Positions 12,955-29,871 of a stretch of 64,000 nt of DNA are shown one piece after another; position 1 is the first letter of the stretch; every line of letters starts with the position of its first letter. Position numbers and translations under genes: made by a program. The notes beneath the pieces are model-generated. The model was not told the origin of the DNA and searched no databases. It saw only the letters and a program-made list of their open reading frames with translations. The DNA lies in assembly GCF_958979055.1 (NCBI RefSeq), contig NC_084887.1, forward strand, positions 36,062,620-36,126,619, written 5' to 3'. This stretch comes from Alnus glutinosa. Taxonomy: Eukaryota > Streptophyta > Magnoliopsida > Fagales > Betulaceae.

Positions 12955-15900
12955 CATGCACATCTTCTCAAACATATATGGCACAAACAACACAAATACT
13001 TGTTACACATAAGAATGCTACCCTTAAATTGTGTCTCTTAATTTGCATGGCGTGATGTTCAAGATTAGATGTTGTTTTAGAAGTGATTGCTCATCTACTT
13101 GGGTTGATTAGGGCACATGATTGTGTAAAAGGTAAGGCCTTAGGGACAATAAATGTTTCTATAGGTTCTTGAAATTCTGTGAACTTGCTAATGTTTGCAC
13201 TGGTACCATCCGATAATTTGTTCCAATGCAGTGCTTGATTATTTTGGCAGATCTCCCCAATTCATATTTTCCATTGGTTTTTATCTATATCTCCACTATC
13301 AGAATTGTCTCATCAAACAATTTATGGTAGTTCTGTTCATAAATCGTTTTTGATAAAATTGTTTTTTCTGCTTTCTTGATCTATGGACAACACTCTTTTT
13401 GTTTGATCAGGTTGCAAGTGTTCTTAACATATTGGACAATGAACTGGTTCAGAATGTTGGAGATTACATTTTAAGGTTGGTCTCTATCATCCATTAATTT
13501 TTATTTTGTGCTAAGCTAGCTGCTTCAACACTCTTTTCATTCTTATATTTGGTTTTATGCTTAGGTGGTCCTTCTACTTAGAATACTCTTTGTGAATGAA
13601 GCGTGTACAAATTGTGGAAGAATCATATATGTGTTTGAAACTCTATCACATACCAATGCTGAATGTTATATTGCTGATTGCCCATAAATGCCTGGTCCTT
13701 TTGCTTTTGAATCAATTGAACATGTAAATGAAATCTCCAAAAGTTATCTCATTCCAGTTAAAAATTTATCTAATTATTAATAGAGGCCTTGCTTTTCATA
13801 TAATATGGAATACATCTTTGGATAGTGATGTTTAATTCTTCATGAAATGATGTCATTCTTTAAGGTCTGATCTTGTTTATAGGTGTTCCCATAGTTCAAA
13901 GCATGAGGAATGACCATTAGGATTTTCTTCAAAAGGTCTATTCAACATGGATTAGGAGTTAATGAAATCTTTCATAGGAATCCTTTCGCAAAATTATCCC
14001 TTAAGCCCTTTAAGAATCTTAAGCCTAGTATTAAAGCCCAAGCCTCTCAAGCTCTGTTTTCCAGCTTTGTACACTATTGCGCGTTTTCCTGATGCTTGGG
14101 TGGTGGATAATTTGTCTTTGGTATGAGGCGTGGTTCATTGAAATGTTTTCTTTATGCGCTATGCTCAGGATTGGGAGGTGGAGATGGTGATGTCCTTCTA
14201 TGAACAGTTATATTCTATTCGGGTTCGGCATGGGGAGGTTGATAGAGTGGTGTGGAATCTTTCTAAGAGGAGGAATTTTGAAGTGAAGACTTTCTATAAA
14301 GCATTAGTTTGTCATGAGGCGGCTTTTTTTCCTTGAAGGGTATATGGCGTGTTAAAGCTCCGAAGTGGGTGGCGTTCTTTGTTTAGACAGCGGCTTTAGG
14401 AAATATTTTAATTCATGACAATTTACGTAGGCGTGGTGTTGTGGTGATAGAGTGGTGTGTTATGTGTAAAAAGCATGGGGAATCCATTGATCACCTTCTT
14501 CTTCATTGTGACGTGGCACGGGTTGTTTGAAGTTCTTTTAATAGCTTGTTCGGGGTGGAGTGGGTTATGCCTAGTAGTGTCTTGGATTTATTGAGTGGTT
14601 GTGGCACTTTGCTGGGTCGTGGTCTTGTTAACCGTATTTGGAAGCAAGTTCCTTTATGTGTTTTATGGGGCTTGTGGCGTGAGAGAAATTCTAGGCTTTT
14701 TGAGGATGTGGAGGTATCGGTTGGGGCTCTTTGTAGAAATGTGCTTAATATGTTATATCTTTGGGTGTCGGCGCATAGCCCGGGTAGTTTGCCGTTCACT
14801 GATTTTTTACTTGTTCGTTTCTTTCCTCTGATTAGGGACACTTTTGTATACTTCTTGTGTACTAGGGTTGCGTCCCTTTGCGTTTTTTAATGAATTCTTA
14901 CTTATAAAAAAAAAAATTAAAGCCCAAGCGACCCATCTTAAGCCCAATGTCAAGCGGTCTCTGAAGAACAAAATTTGCAAGCCTTTTTACATGGGTACGG
15001 ATTCGAAGAAGAAAGTTCGGGCCAGAGACCACCTTCCTCAAATTTGGTCTCTTCCGTGACTCAGATTCCTTCAGCTTCGAGGGGCTCAGTTATGGATGGG
15101 TTTGTTCCATTCGGGTCGATGTTGTCTGTGGTAACAGAGCCTGCCGGTCGTCCTTCCCAGATCGCGCCGAGGCTAGCTTCGCCGGTTATGCTTGAGCAAG
15201 CAGCGCATGCCTCTCTGGTTGATTGTTTCCTTACTCACCCTCCCGATGGTGTCGTGGCAAGTTCAGATTTTGTCCTCCTTGGGTGTATCTCAGCGGTGAG
15301 TGTGCCTTGTCTGGGCAAGCAAGGTGGGTTGGTGGTAGGTGCCAGGTCCCTTGAGTGTTCTCCCTCTTACAAATTGCTTGTGGGTGCTAAGGGTGGCTTC
15401 AACATAAGGAGGTTAGGGGAAAATAAGTACCTTTTGGATGGGTTGGATGGGGGTGATGATGGATGTTGCTTTGTGTCTCCTGGATGGGATGGATGGGGGT
15501 GGTGATGGTGAGGTTGGAGAGGTCCTTTCTTCCCCTCTGTGTATTTATCCCCCTGTTGCGTTGGGAGATTCTGGTTTTCAGATTGGGCTTTGCATTATGT
15601 AAAGGAGATCTATCCTATTGTGGGGATCTCTTGTGTGGGTCATGAGGAGCAGTCTTTGGCTCTTTTGACAGCTATTGAAGAGGAGCATCATCGTGAGGAA
15701 TTGGCTTCTCTTTAATCTTGGTATAAAAGGAAGCAAGGAGCTAAGAAATTTGAAATGCTCCATCAACTATGATGCTAGAGGCGAGTGTTCAAGCCATGGA
15801 AAAGGCAAGGTTCATGTCTTTTGGCGTTGTGTGCAGTTTATGCGGGTGTCGTCTTGCGGGGCTTCAGGTGGTATTTTGATTATGTGGGACTTGAGGGTGG

Positions 15901-18568
15901 TGGAGTAAGGGTGTGTGTTGGGGACTTCAACTTGGCTGTAATTTTGATTGGGTGGTGGATCTTGCCTTGGTGTTTTGGAGGTGTAATGGGGTTTTTTTTG
16001 CTCTTTCTAATTTGGTGTTTCCTTTTGTATGCTTTCTGTGTACATAGGGACGCCTTAAGCTTTTAATAATATTTTTTGATTACTTATAAAAAATAAAATA
16101 AATTATCAACTAATTAGAATGGTTCGTTATTAGATATTTGATTTGCCAAATACACCATTATTGTGTACTCTTTCATATGTGGGATATAGAGACAGGAAAA
16201 AAATGAAGATTTCATATAGTACTTGTGATCTAAAAATCAATTTGATTTAATTTGTACCTTTTGCTCAATGAGAAAATGGGCCAGATTCTACAGGATCTTA
16301 CCTATGGGACTTGAGGAATGATGAAAGGGAATAAAAAAAAGAAAAGAGAAGGAAAAATAATAATAAAAAAATTAAATAAAAATGAAGCAGAAGAGCCCAG
16401 ATTCTAAATGAATGGGAACGTGACTGAATTGGTCCCAGTTATTCTTTGGGGAGGAGTGGAAGAAGAGAGGAAAAATTCTTGTATTTGTTTCTGTCCTTTT
16501 CATATATTTTCCCCCTTTTTACTAACAGTACTGAAATGGTACAATTGAAATTTAAAGATGAGAAGGAAGAACTTTCTTCTTATATGACTCATAAAAGAAG
16601 TGAATTGGAATTGAATTTTTCGAAGTTATTTAGCATCTTGTCCTTCACTAGGTTTAGCGTTTTTTGCATTGTAAAGTGGCCATCAGTTTTTGATGAGTAC
16701 TAGTGCAATTAATCTGTGGCACTGGTTCTGCATTATTTTGGAAAGCTTTTGTCTGCTTTCACTCCCTGGTTTTGATGGTAATAAGTTAAATTTGTCTTCT
16801 GCACATAGATTTAAACAGTATTATAGGATTGCTTACTTAAATTGTCCTTTCGTTAATTGCCTGGTTAATATAAGTAGTTGATAGTATTTTACTGTCATCT
16901 CTCTGTAGCTGTCAGACTTATGAAGGTGGCATTGCTGGGGAACCTGGTGCTGAAGCTCATGGTGGGTATGTTTCGTCCTGTACCCATTTTCTCTTCCCCT
17001 ACATATCTGTTTAGCTGGTTCTCACAGTTCACTTTCAAGGTTGCCTCTCACAGATTTGACAATTTGATTATCAGGTACACCTTTTGTGGTTTCGCCACAA
17101 TGATTCTGATCAATGAGGTTAATCGTTTGGACTTGGCTGGTTTACTTGTAAGACATTTTTATCTCTCTTTATGGTGATTGATACAAGTTATTTTTTTATT
17201 TGGCTCTGTATAACGTGGTGGAACAATTTTGTTGTATTGCTTTTGGTTTTATCTGCTGTGTTTGTCATCAACATTTCTCTTGCGATTATTTCTGTGAAAA
17301 TGCTTTTTAAATTTTTCTTTATCAAATGTCTGCTATTGTATAGGATTGGGTGGCATTTCGGCAAGGTAGGGAGTGTGGATTTCAGGGGAGAACAAATAAA
17401 TTGGTTGATAGTTGCTATTCATTTTGGCAGGTAATTCTCTCTCTCTCTCTCTCCCCCCCCCCCCTTCCCTCTCCCTAATTTTCTTGTCAGTGTTCCGTTG
17501 ATTTATAGTGGAATTAATATAAAAGAGAGTGACCAGGGAGGTGTGTTTGCATTGTTACAAAGATTTCATTCTATTCTTGATGAACAACTTGCACTCCCGC
17601 ATTCTGGAGAAGGAGACTGCACCAATGACAGCCAAAAAACTGGTATAGCCTCTGGTATATCTGAAGAAAAAGACAGTTTAAAATTTTTCTCTTGATATCT
17701 GTAACTCTTTCCACTTCATTTATTAGGAGATTATATTTAAACCGCCGTTCTCACGTGTCCGCAGGCCTGAATGCTTCTTGTCCAGTAAATTTAAACAGTA
17801 TTGGCTATAATTTCATCAAGCAACCTGCAGAAACAGCATCCCTTTTTAACAGCTTGGCTTTGCAACAATACATACTTTTATGTGCGCAGGTGTGGATTTG
17901 ACCTGTAATTCAACATTGTGGTAACTTGATGCCTGGTGGATGGTTGTGTGATTTATGTCTTGCCTGAATTTTGCTAATTTACTTTAGGTTTGTTTGTGAA
18001 GGGCCTGAAAAATAGGCAGTCTTGTAAGAATTACTTTTTCGGCTTTTTAGTGCCATAACTAAGTCAGAACTCTCATTGTTATTTTGTCTTTTTGGGAAAG
18101 AGAACTTGAAATTTTTGGACAGCTGAGTTCACTATCAACATTTTCAGTTCTTGAAACATTTAATTGATGTCCTCACTGTTCCAATTAGCGGACCTCCATT
18201 TGAACGTTCAATATACTGAAAATTGCATATTTGGCATCCCGATGATGTTTTTGCTTGTTGAAAAATTGTTTTGACATGCTATTATCCTGCTTTTAAGGGG
18301 TTAATATTCTGACATGATTTGGTTGATGCAGGATATTGCGGGCGGAATGAGAGATAAACCCGGGAAGGGAAGGGACTATTATCACACGTGTTATTCTCTA
18401 AGCGGCCTCTCAGGATGTCAGTATAGCTCGGCAAAGGATGAGGATTCTCCACCATTGCCCAGTGAAGTAATGGGTCCCTATTCCAATCTCTTGGAACGCA
18501 TCCACCCTATCTTCAATGTTGTCTTAGAAAAGTACTATGAAGCACATGAATTCTTTGCCATGTCCTAA
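9515..18568 (+). CDS. FTB: Protein farnesyltransferase subunit beta (ERA1/FTB)
   Basis: This is the catalytic beta subunit, which with the alpha subunit attaches farnesyl to the cysteine of C-terminal CaaX motifs in the cytosol. In Arabidopsis its loss (era1) causes ABA hypersensitivity. Fourteen exons are read: 9515-9636, 9740-9826, 10744-10849, 11400-11435, 12377-12459, 12561-12614, 12854-12905, 13411-13475, 16909-16965, 17075-17147, 17344-17430, 17537-17642 (or 17654), 17765-17889 and 18332-18568. The product is 429 (or 433) residues, normal for plants. Glycine-rich prenyltransferase repeats include GGYGGGPGQ (exon 4) and [10 protein letters not shown] (exons 8-9). Zinc ligands are D267 and C269 in [10 protein letters not shown] and the histidine of DYYHTCY (about 369). 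Exon 4 is a 36-nt micro-exon followed by a GC donor (CAG|GCAAGT). The exon 12 acceptor (ccag|GGAGG) has a poor pyrimidine tract but is the only in-frame choice seen. The ATG at 9515 opens exon 1; no upstream alternative was preferred. Confidence 0.93.
10282..10464. mobile_element. Foldback MITE in FTB intron 2
   Basis: The left arm TATCTCCTATCCCACTCCCATACTA and the right arm TGGTATACGAGTGGGATGGGAGATGA are inverted copies. The inner arms (GATGTGGCAGTG / GCCACATCATC and CCATTGGATC / AATCCAATGATTG) pair as well, around an A-rich loop near 10370. It is non-coding. Confidence 0.7.
10939..10971. repeat. (CT)n microsatellite in FTB intron 3
   Basis: A CT dinucleotide run follows exon 3 by about 90 bp. 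Similar CT runs sit just after exon 2 (about 9832-9846), exon 7 (about 12918-12951) and exon 11 (about 17437-17453). Confidence 0.85.
11466..11800 (-). mobile_element. LINE 3' end, antisense, in FTB intron 4
   Basis: Read on the minus strand, the segment encodes a LINE-type reverse-transcriptase tail (for example [15 protein letters not shown]) with the tryptophan and arginine pattern of the zf-RVT region. It ends in an A-rich tail, seen on the plus strand as the T/ATT-rich start at 11466-11500. It is 5'-truncated and not functional. It lies right after the GC donor of exon 4. Confidence 0.65.
13880..16095 (+). mobile_element. Degenerate LINE in FTB intron 8 (host of a nested LINE)
   Basis: Two pieces, about 13880-14043 and 14930-16095, read as one element split by an insertion. 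The coding remnants (KPSIKAQA then [15 protein letters not shown]) continue across the insertion point. A short VGDFN motif near 15930 recalls the endonuclease domain. The 3' end has a plant-LINE-like tail near 16030-16095 ending CTTATAAAAAATAAAATAAA. Many stops and a large internal deletion make it dead. The left boundary is approximate. Confidence 0.55.
14044..14915 (+). mobile_element. 5'-truncated LINE nested in another LINE
   Basis: The element is flanked by identical 14-bp copies of ATTAAAGCCCAAGC (14030-14043 and 14916-14929) and ends in a poly(A) tail, the signature of target-primed reverse transcription. The remaining coding part is the reverse-transcriptase C-terminus with a zf-RVT-like region. 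Its cysteine/histidine pattern near 14455-14520 ([10 protein letters not shown] then HLLLHC) is followed by a [14 protein letters not shown] stretch. Stop codons interrupt it. Confidence 0.85.
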
Positions 18569-19931
18569 GCAAATCAACTGTTAGGTTACTCAATCTGCAG
18601 GGTTGAGATGTATAATGCAAATTACCGTTCGTCAATCTACAGGGCTGACATGTATAATGCAAATTTCTACTACCCTGCAAATTGGTCCTCTAAGGTTAAG
18701 AGAAGTGAATTATGCTGATAATGAACTATTGCATTACACTCACTATGGCATATTACCCTTACCGCACAGCCTAGTCTACTCAGGACGGGTAGACCCTGCG
18801 GCCCCCTTTGTGGGATCTGCAATTCAGCCACCCCAATTGTAAGGAATCCTAATTTTAGATTCGATCAATTATAACTTTTAGCCATGGGGTAGTGTGTAAA
18901 AGAAATGAGATGACAGTAAAATATTGCATTAGAAGGCTTTGCATCGGAGTTAAAGCCTGGAAAGTGTATCAAACAGAAGCATTTCAGGTGGTGGTGTTGA
19001 TTGCAGGGGCAGCGTTGGATGCGGAAGAGATACTCATTTTTTATTTTTTATTTTTTATTCTGGATATCATGGATAGGCTAGCGTATGGATCATTTAGGAC
19101 CATTGAACGGTTGAAGCAAAGGTATGTGGCTGCATTGGCTGGAACCGATTTGTACCAGATTTGGTCCAGGTTATGAGCTACTGAGCTGGAATGCTGCTTT
19201 CTAACGTAATATGGTGTCAGTTGAGAGTGACCATTTTGAAGCGACATTTTGCATTTCGATTAGATTTGCTATTGTTTTTGTGCCCACCGCCCGGGCCTTT
19301 AGCAACCAATCAGCACGGAGTGCGTGGCCTTGGCGGTGGTGGTCCCCTTGTCCAATCCTCGCGTTACGTCGAGGGGTTTTGCTTTATAGAAAAAGAACAT
19401 ACTTTTACATTAAATTGGAACCAAAGAATTTTCTTTTAATTCGGCCTGTGTTTAAAATATGTTACAATTAGCTTTATTAAAAAAAGTATATAATTCTCGC
19501 ATGTTGAATCGGAAAAAATTTCTTTAACTTAGTTTGCAGAAAACAGTATCGAAAGAAATTTTTTCAATCCAATTTATTAAATTAACATTTATCTTTAAAA
19601 CATAGTTAAAAATTAATATAAATTTCATTCAAACCGAGTTAAAAGAATTTCTCCCGATTCAATCCCTGAAAGTCTCATTTATCCTTTGAAAAACACATTT
19701 CTATTATTCTAATGCCACTGAAAAAGCATAGATACTATTTAAAAAATACGTGATTTGTCATATGCCGAGAGATACCTAAGATTTCAGTCCAATTAAAAAC
19801 GCAGGGGGGAGAATCAACATAAATGCAGCTACTCACCTACCTATTCACACCCCAATATATTTACGCAGACAATCTTGGGGAAGTCAGCTTCTGATGTGGG
19901 CAAGAGCGCGTTCCGAGTTAAAAACGAAAAT
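18569..19931. other. FTB 3' region and CASP-like promoter region
   Basis: No convincing gene was seen. The first few hundred bases would be the FTB 3' UTR. CAACCAATCAGCACGG with a CCAAT box lies near 19300, and GC-richer DNA at 19270-19370 is followed by AT-rich DNA up to the next start codon. ORFs here lack family features. Confidence 0.4.
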
Positions 19932-22467
19932 ATGCCTCTGAACTCAGACCAAGAAATGGACAAACACATAGATGTGATAGAAGAAGAAGCAAAACAAGAA
20001 GGAGAAAATCACACCCAATATGTAAGAAAAGAAGAACAAAATCCAGTAGAAGAACAAGCGCAAGAAAAGCACACTATCTCAGACGCACCACCCTCACCCA
20101 CCACCCACTCTTCACCTAGAGACCACAAGCCCTCATCGCCACCGTTAGATTCCTCATCACCCTCTTCGCTTTCCTCCGATCGATCCTTTCACAGCAATGA
20201 ACTCAAACACCCCACCGCACTCCCTGCAACCCCATCGCCGGCCGCGGCGAACCGGGCGTTCCCGGCAGACCCAGTGGTGGTGGCGGCCAAGGTGAACCTA
20301 GGAGCCCAAGAGGGCTTCACCAGCGTCAGAGAAGTTGAACCAGGCACTAACAACCGTGGTGGTGCTGACCGGCGATTGAGACCAAATCTGTCGATTCTGA
20401 GGAGGACGAGGAGGGAAAGCATGGTGAAGAGGGCCTTGTTGGGGTTACGGATTTCTGGGTTTGTGTTTTGCTTGATCTCGTTCTCGGTTATGTCGGCTGA
20501 CAAGTCTCAGGGTTGGGCTCTTGATTCTTTTTACCAGTACAAGGAGTTCAGGTTAGTCTTGCCTGCCTGCCTGTCTGTTGGTCAGTTACTCACTTAATAG
20601 TCTTAGGTTTTTGTTCGGTAAAAGTAGTACTGTCTGCGGGAAAAATCTCACGAAGGGCCTTTTTCGATTGTTTCTACGGCCATCTGGATAAAGCAATCAA
20701 GCAAAAAGTTGCTTATTTGAATTTGTAGATCATAGGCCTTGAATTGTTTGATTAAAGCGTTTTGAGATGTCGGTCAAATTTGTGAGCTTTTTGTATGTGA
20801 TGAATTGCAGGTACTGTATGGCTGTGAATGTGATAGGGTTTGCATATTCAGGGCTGCAAGTGTATGATCTGGTCCATTATTTCACCACCGGGAAACAGTT
20901 AGTCCGGCACCACCTCCGTCACTACTTTGATTTCCTTATCGATCAGGCAAGTCTTTGTTTTGAATATTTATTGTAAAGCACATATTATACCTAACACTGG
21001 CCCATGGTTTCTGGATTGGACTCCCCAAAAATTAGTACTTGGGCAGCCCGAGAGAGGCTGCAGGGTTTACTTGTCCGGATAGGTGGCCACAATACCCTAG
21101 GCTACCCGGGGCAGGGCAGGTGTCTTCCACGCCTATTCTCTCTTAAACTATCCGAATTTCTCTTCGCCCGAAAAAACCGTCATCCATGTTTTTGTGCATA
21201 TCCTGTTTTGGGTCTAATCACTAGTACAGATTAGGGGGTCCAATGAATTTATGCTAATTACGTTATGGGACCACAGCTTATAGAAAAGGTCGTTGCATTA
21301 GGGCCATGGAGGGTGTGGAGTCTGTGGACTAGCACAACCCACAGGCAGTGAGTTTTCTTCCACGTACGCTTTATGTTGGGCACGGTCCTGCAGAGAAGTT
21401 GCTGGGTCACTCGATTAATTTTGGACCGTGTAGTTGTTGACTTTCCTCCACAACTTTTTTTAATCACCTTTTTCCTGCCTTTTCCCCGTAGTGATCAGCC
21501 TTTGCTTTCTCAGGTTCGGTTTCTCCATTCTATAATTGCCTCTTGGAAGAAACTTTTCCACTTTCTAAAGCAAGGAATATTCTGGTACGTTAATAATAAT
21601 CACTTTAGTGTGTCAAATGGCTTTGAAAGCTTAATGCATAAGTATTATTAGGAAATGCTAGAATTCTACCAGAAACCCATTATAATTTTTATATGGAGAC
21701 ATAATTCCAAGGGGATGGGACATAATTCTTGGCTCTCCGGCTTCTAGTAGGGCTGGGCACCGACTTTGCCGAGTTGGAAAGGGCTCTTCCGGCATCCGCC
21801 TCCGCCGAAATTGGAAGAGTTGAAAAACCTTTGATGGAGGTGATTTTCGGTCCGACTCCGCCTTCGAAATGTTCGGAGTTGGAATTGGAAATGACTTGGG
21901 CAAGAACAAAGATCTGCTCGTCGAAGAATAGATCTTCGTCTTAATTTGGTCGAAAATGAAGAGGAGGATCTTCTCTTCATCTTTGAACGAAGAACAGATC
22001 TGTTCTTTGTCTTCAGCCAAAGACGAACAATTACTTAAATCTCACACCGAACAAATCTAGGAGAAGAAGCTGACGAAGAGCCCGATAATTATCTAGTAGG
22101 GGGACTTGAAGATCCCTTGAAAGGAATCACCACAGGGGCACAAGACACGCACACACACAAGAAACACAGTTAAACATGTATCAATATAAGAGCATGCATG
22201 TGCATATGACTTCATTTCAAGAACCGTCTACTGATATACATAGCAAAATGCTGGGCTTGTTGTTTGGGGTGGCAGATGTTGACTTATCTTCTGCTATCGG
22301 CCTCATCATCGGCTGCCACCAGAGTTTACGAGTGGAAGTCCAACTGGGGCAGCGACAAGTTTCCTGAAATGGCAAGCGCATCCGTGGGATTTTCCTTTGT
22401 TGCATTTCTGGCCTTTGCCTTGAGTTCTCTCATCACTGGCAATACCATTTTAAAACTTCATAGTTAG
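19932..22467 (+). CDS. CASP-like protein, subfamily 4A type
   Basis: CASP-like proteins are four-helix plasma-membrane proteins related to the Casparian-strip scaffolds and to MARVEL proteins. Three exons are read: 19932-20551, 20811-20946 and 22276-22467, giving 315 residues. Residues 1-160 form a long hydrophilic tail rich in Glu, Ser and Pro, usual for the 4A group. Helix 1 (about 168-186) carries the conserved Arg (LGLRISGF). Helix 2 follows at about 209-228. Helix 3 carries the conserved Asp in [20 protein letters not shown] (D251). Helix 4 is the [13 protein letters not shown] stretch near the end. The ATG at 19932 is the first in frame; an upstream TTG-started extension is not credible. 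Intron 2 uses a GC donor (CAG|GCAAGT). Splitting DQ|M exactly at the helix-3 motif supports this junction. Confidence 0.9.
21741..22105. repeat. Possible GC-rich non-autonomous element in CASP-like intron 2
   Basis: The stretch starts TAGGGCTGGGCACCG, resembling the TAGAGCCGAGC end of the hAT-like element at 51078-51907. It is rich in GGAGTTGG/TCCGCC and GATCTGTTCTTCG motifs. TCTAGTAGGG near 21745 and near 22093 may be remnants of a target duplication, but the right terminus is not clear. ORFs on both strands look repeat-derived. Confidence 0.35.
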
Positions 22468-22795
22468 ATACAATTGCTGTATCAGTAAATTATATGACGT
22501 CGGTGTTTTGGAGAACCTTTCTTTCCCCTCCCTGAAGTGCTAGTTATGATAGATTGTTGAAAAGAAAAATTAATGCGAAAGACGTGTAAAAGCTTTGTAT
22601 AAAAGTAGATGTTTGCGTTTCTATTGAACCATGGAGGACTATCATATCATGGCCTTTTGATAAGCATATATATATATATTTCTGCATGTATTTCACACTT
22701 ATTCAGCCCATTAATGCCTGATATCGACGGAACATTCAAACAGCTTGAAAACTCCTGTTCCTAATGTAAATGTAATGCTGGTTGCTAGAAAATAT

Positions 22796-22950
22796 TAATT
22801 AAATAGTAAATTTATAATTTTCTATTAGTTTAAGCTTTTGGAATAATTAATAATATAATATTGTATTAGAAGTGTCATGTTCGAACTCATTTTCAATAAT
22901 TTATTTTTCATCAATTAAATATTTCATGTATCGTGTCTCACTTATTAAAG
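22796..22950. repeat. TRIM-family repeat fragment
   Basis: It contains TAAGCTTTTGGAATAATTAATAAT and TCAATTAAATATTTCATGT blocks shared with the repeats near 59660-59850 and 62500-62750. It is non-coding and lies downstream of the CASP-like gene. Confidence 0.45.
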
Positions 22951-23089
22951 GGAGTTTGACGAATTGATTTTGGGTGCTAATCATCTACTGCACCCGTTTA
23001 TTTTAGAAGTTCGTTAGCTCCTTAATTTAGTCCTTCGTCGGTCTACTCAGAAAGTTCATGCAGTGCCAACTGGCCTGTTTACTATCACC

Positions 23090-26059
<2,970 letters not shown>

Positions 26060-26116
26060 GAGAGAAGAAATTTGTTTCAGCAGTATATCTATCCTTGTCT
26101 ATGCATGAGCACTACT

Positions 26117-26122
26117 AATAAA
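26117..26122 (+). terminator. Poly(A) signal of gene A
   Basis: AATAAA lies about 58 bp after the stop codon. The matching site in gene C reads GATAAA. Confidence 0.5.
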
Positions 26123-26689
26123 GCAGGGTTGTTATCAACCGGCTCCGTTTGCAAATATTTAGTATCTTTTCTTTGAGTGATGTAATCTCTTCAGAGAAAA
26201 TTAATTTAGGATATTTTTCCTGTCACTTTTATCGGCTTCTAAGGATTTGTTTAGAAAAAAGGCATCCATAATTCTTGCCTTCTTGGGGTCAAATACACCT
26301 TTTGGTGTCTGAATTTTAAAAATTTTAATTGTTAGTATTTGAGTTTCAATTTGTATAACAGATAGTACCTCAATTTTAAAAAAAAGACTAAATTAGTACC
26401 TTAGTTAAGTTTTCCGTCAAAAACTAACGCCCACCGGTTGACACATGTTGTAATATAAGAAAATAAAAAATAAAAAATAATTTTTTTTAAAAAATTAATT
26501 AAAAAAGAAATTAATCAACTCTCAACTTTATTTCGTGTAGTTATGTTTGTCGGTACCATTGATTCTGATGAGGTTTTGGGATGCATGGTTAGGTCATTGC
26601 TTAGCTAATTAAGCATTGCTTAGCTAATTTCAACCAACTCATTTTCAAAATCTTGAGAAAGATTCTCCTCATGTTAGGTCATTGCTTAG

Positions 26690-28905
<2,216 letters not shown>

Positions 28906-28974
28906 CCGTGAGGGCAAAAAAATTGATTTCAGAAATATATATATGTATATCCTTGTCTATGGATCAGGGCTTGT

Positions 28975-28980
28975 AATAAA
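28975..28980 (+). terminator. Poly(A) signal of gene B
   Basis: AATAAA lies about 70 bp after the stop codon, in a block (GGCTTGTAATAAAG) also found after gene D. Confidence 0.5.
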
Positions 28981-29871
28981 GAGGTTTGGCTTGTATCCCA
29001 AGTTCCCAACTGTACGTAGTTTCTGTTATCCTGGTTGCTTGTTTTGTTTTGGATTTTGTTAAGAGAAAAGGAACACGAAGAATGTAAATCTCACATATGA
29101 TGTTTGTCACATTGGATTGTGTATATTTCAATCTAAAATAGCTAATCAAAACTCACTTTATCTAGTTTAGCTAATGGGTTTTAAAAGGCACACTCCATCC
29201 GATTATCTATTCTTAATTCTATACTCTTTTTTTACTTTTATTTTTTTCTTTTTATCTCTTATCTACTTTTTGTCATTTTACTTTTTTCACTTTTTATATG
29301 TAAAAAGTAATAAAATAATGGATAGATTGGTGAATAGTGCAACTCCACATGTAGAATTGTACTATTTACAAATCTACAAAAACTCTACTTTAGATTTAGG
29401 ATAAATAATCCAATGAAATGTGTTTTTAGTATTTATGTTATCTATTCTAGCCAAATATGAGTTTTACATAAATCCAATGGAAATGCTTAAGTGCCTGACA
29501 AAGTACATTTTAATGAAACCAGACCATAAGTGGGTTGGATTTACTAGAATCGTATAAACGATGTTAAATCTCGTACTCTTTCACCATTGTCAGCTCTGAA
29601 CTTTATTTCGTGTAGTCATGTTTTGTGGGTACCAGTCCACCATGCATGTTTTGTATCCATTGAACCTTATGAGATTTTGGGATGCATGGCCAATTCAATT
29701 TCAATACTTGAATTTGCAAGTTCAACCAACCCATTTTCAAAATCTTGAGAAAGTTTCTCCTCATGGTTAGGTCATTGCTGTTAAATTTTAAAGTGCATTT
29801 GTCTAAAATTCACAGGTATTAATTTTCTTTTTATTTTAAGTGATGTAGTGAGAAACTTATGTAATTTTAAA

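Noticed and set aside
14503..15766. ORFs of 60-176 residues in FTB intron 8 as possible genes
   Set aside because: They are pieces of two LINEs, one nested in the other, with stops and truncations.
19875..19931. N-terminal extension of the CASP-like protein from position 19875
   Set aside because: The codon there is TTG, not ATG. The first in-frame ATG is at 19932, and nothing in the family calls for the extra residues.
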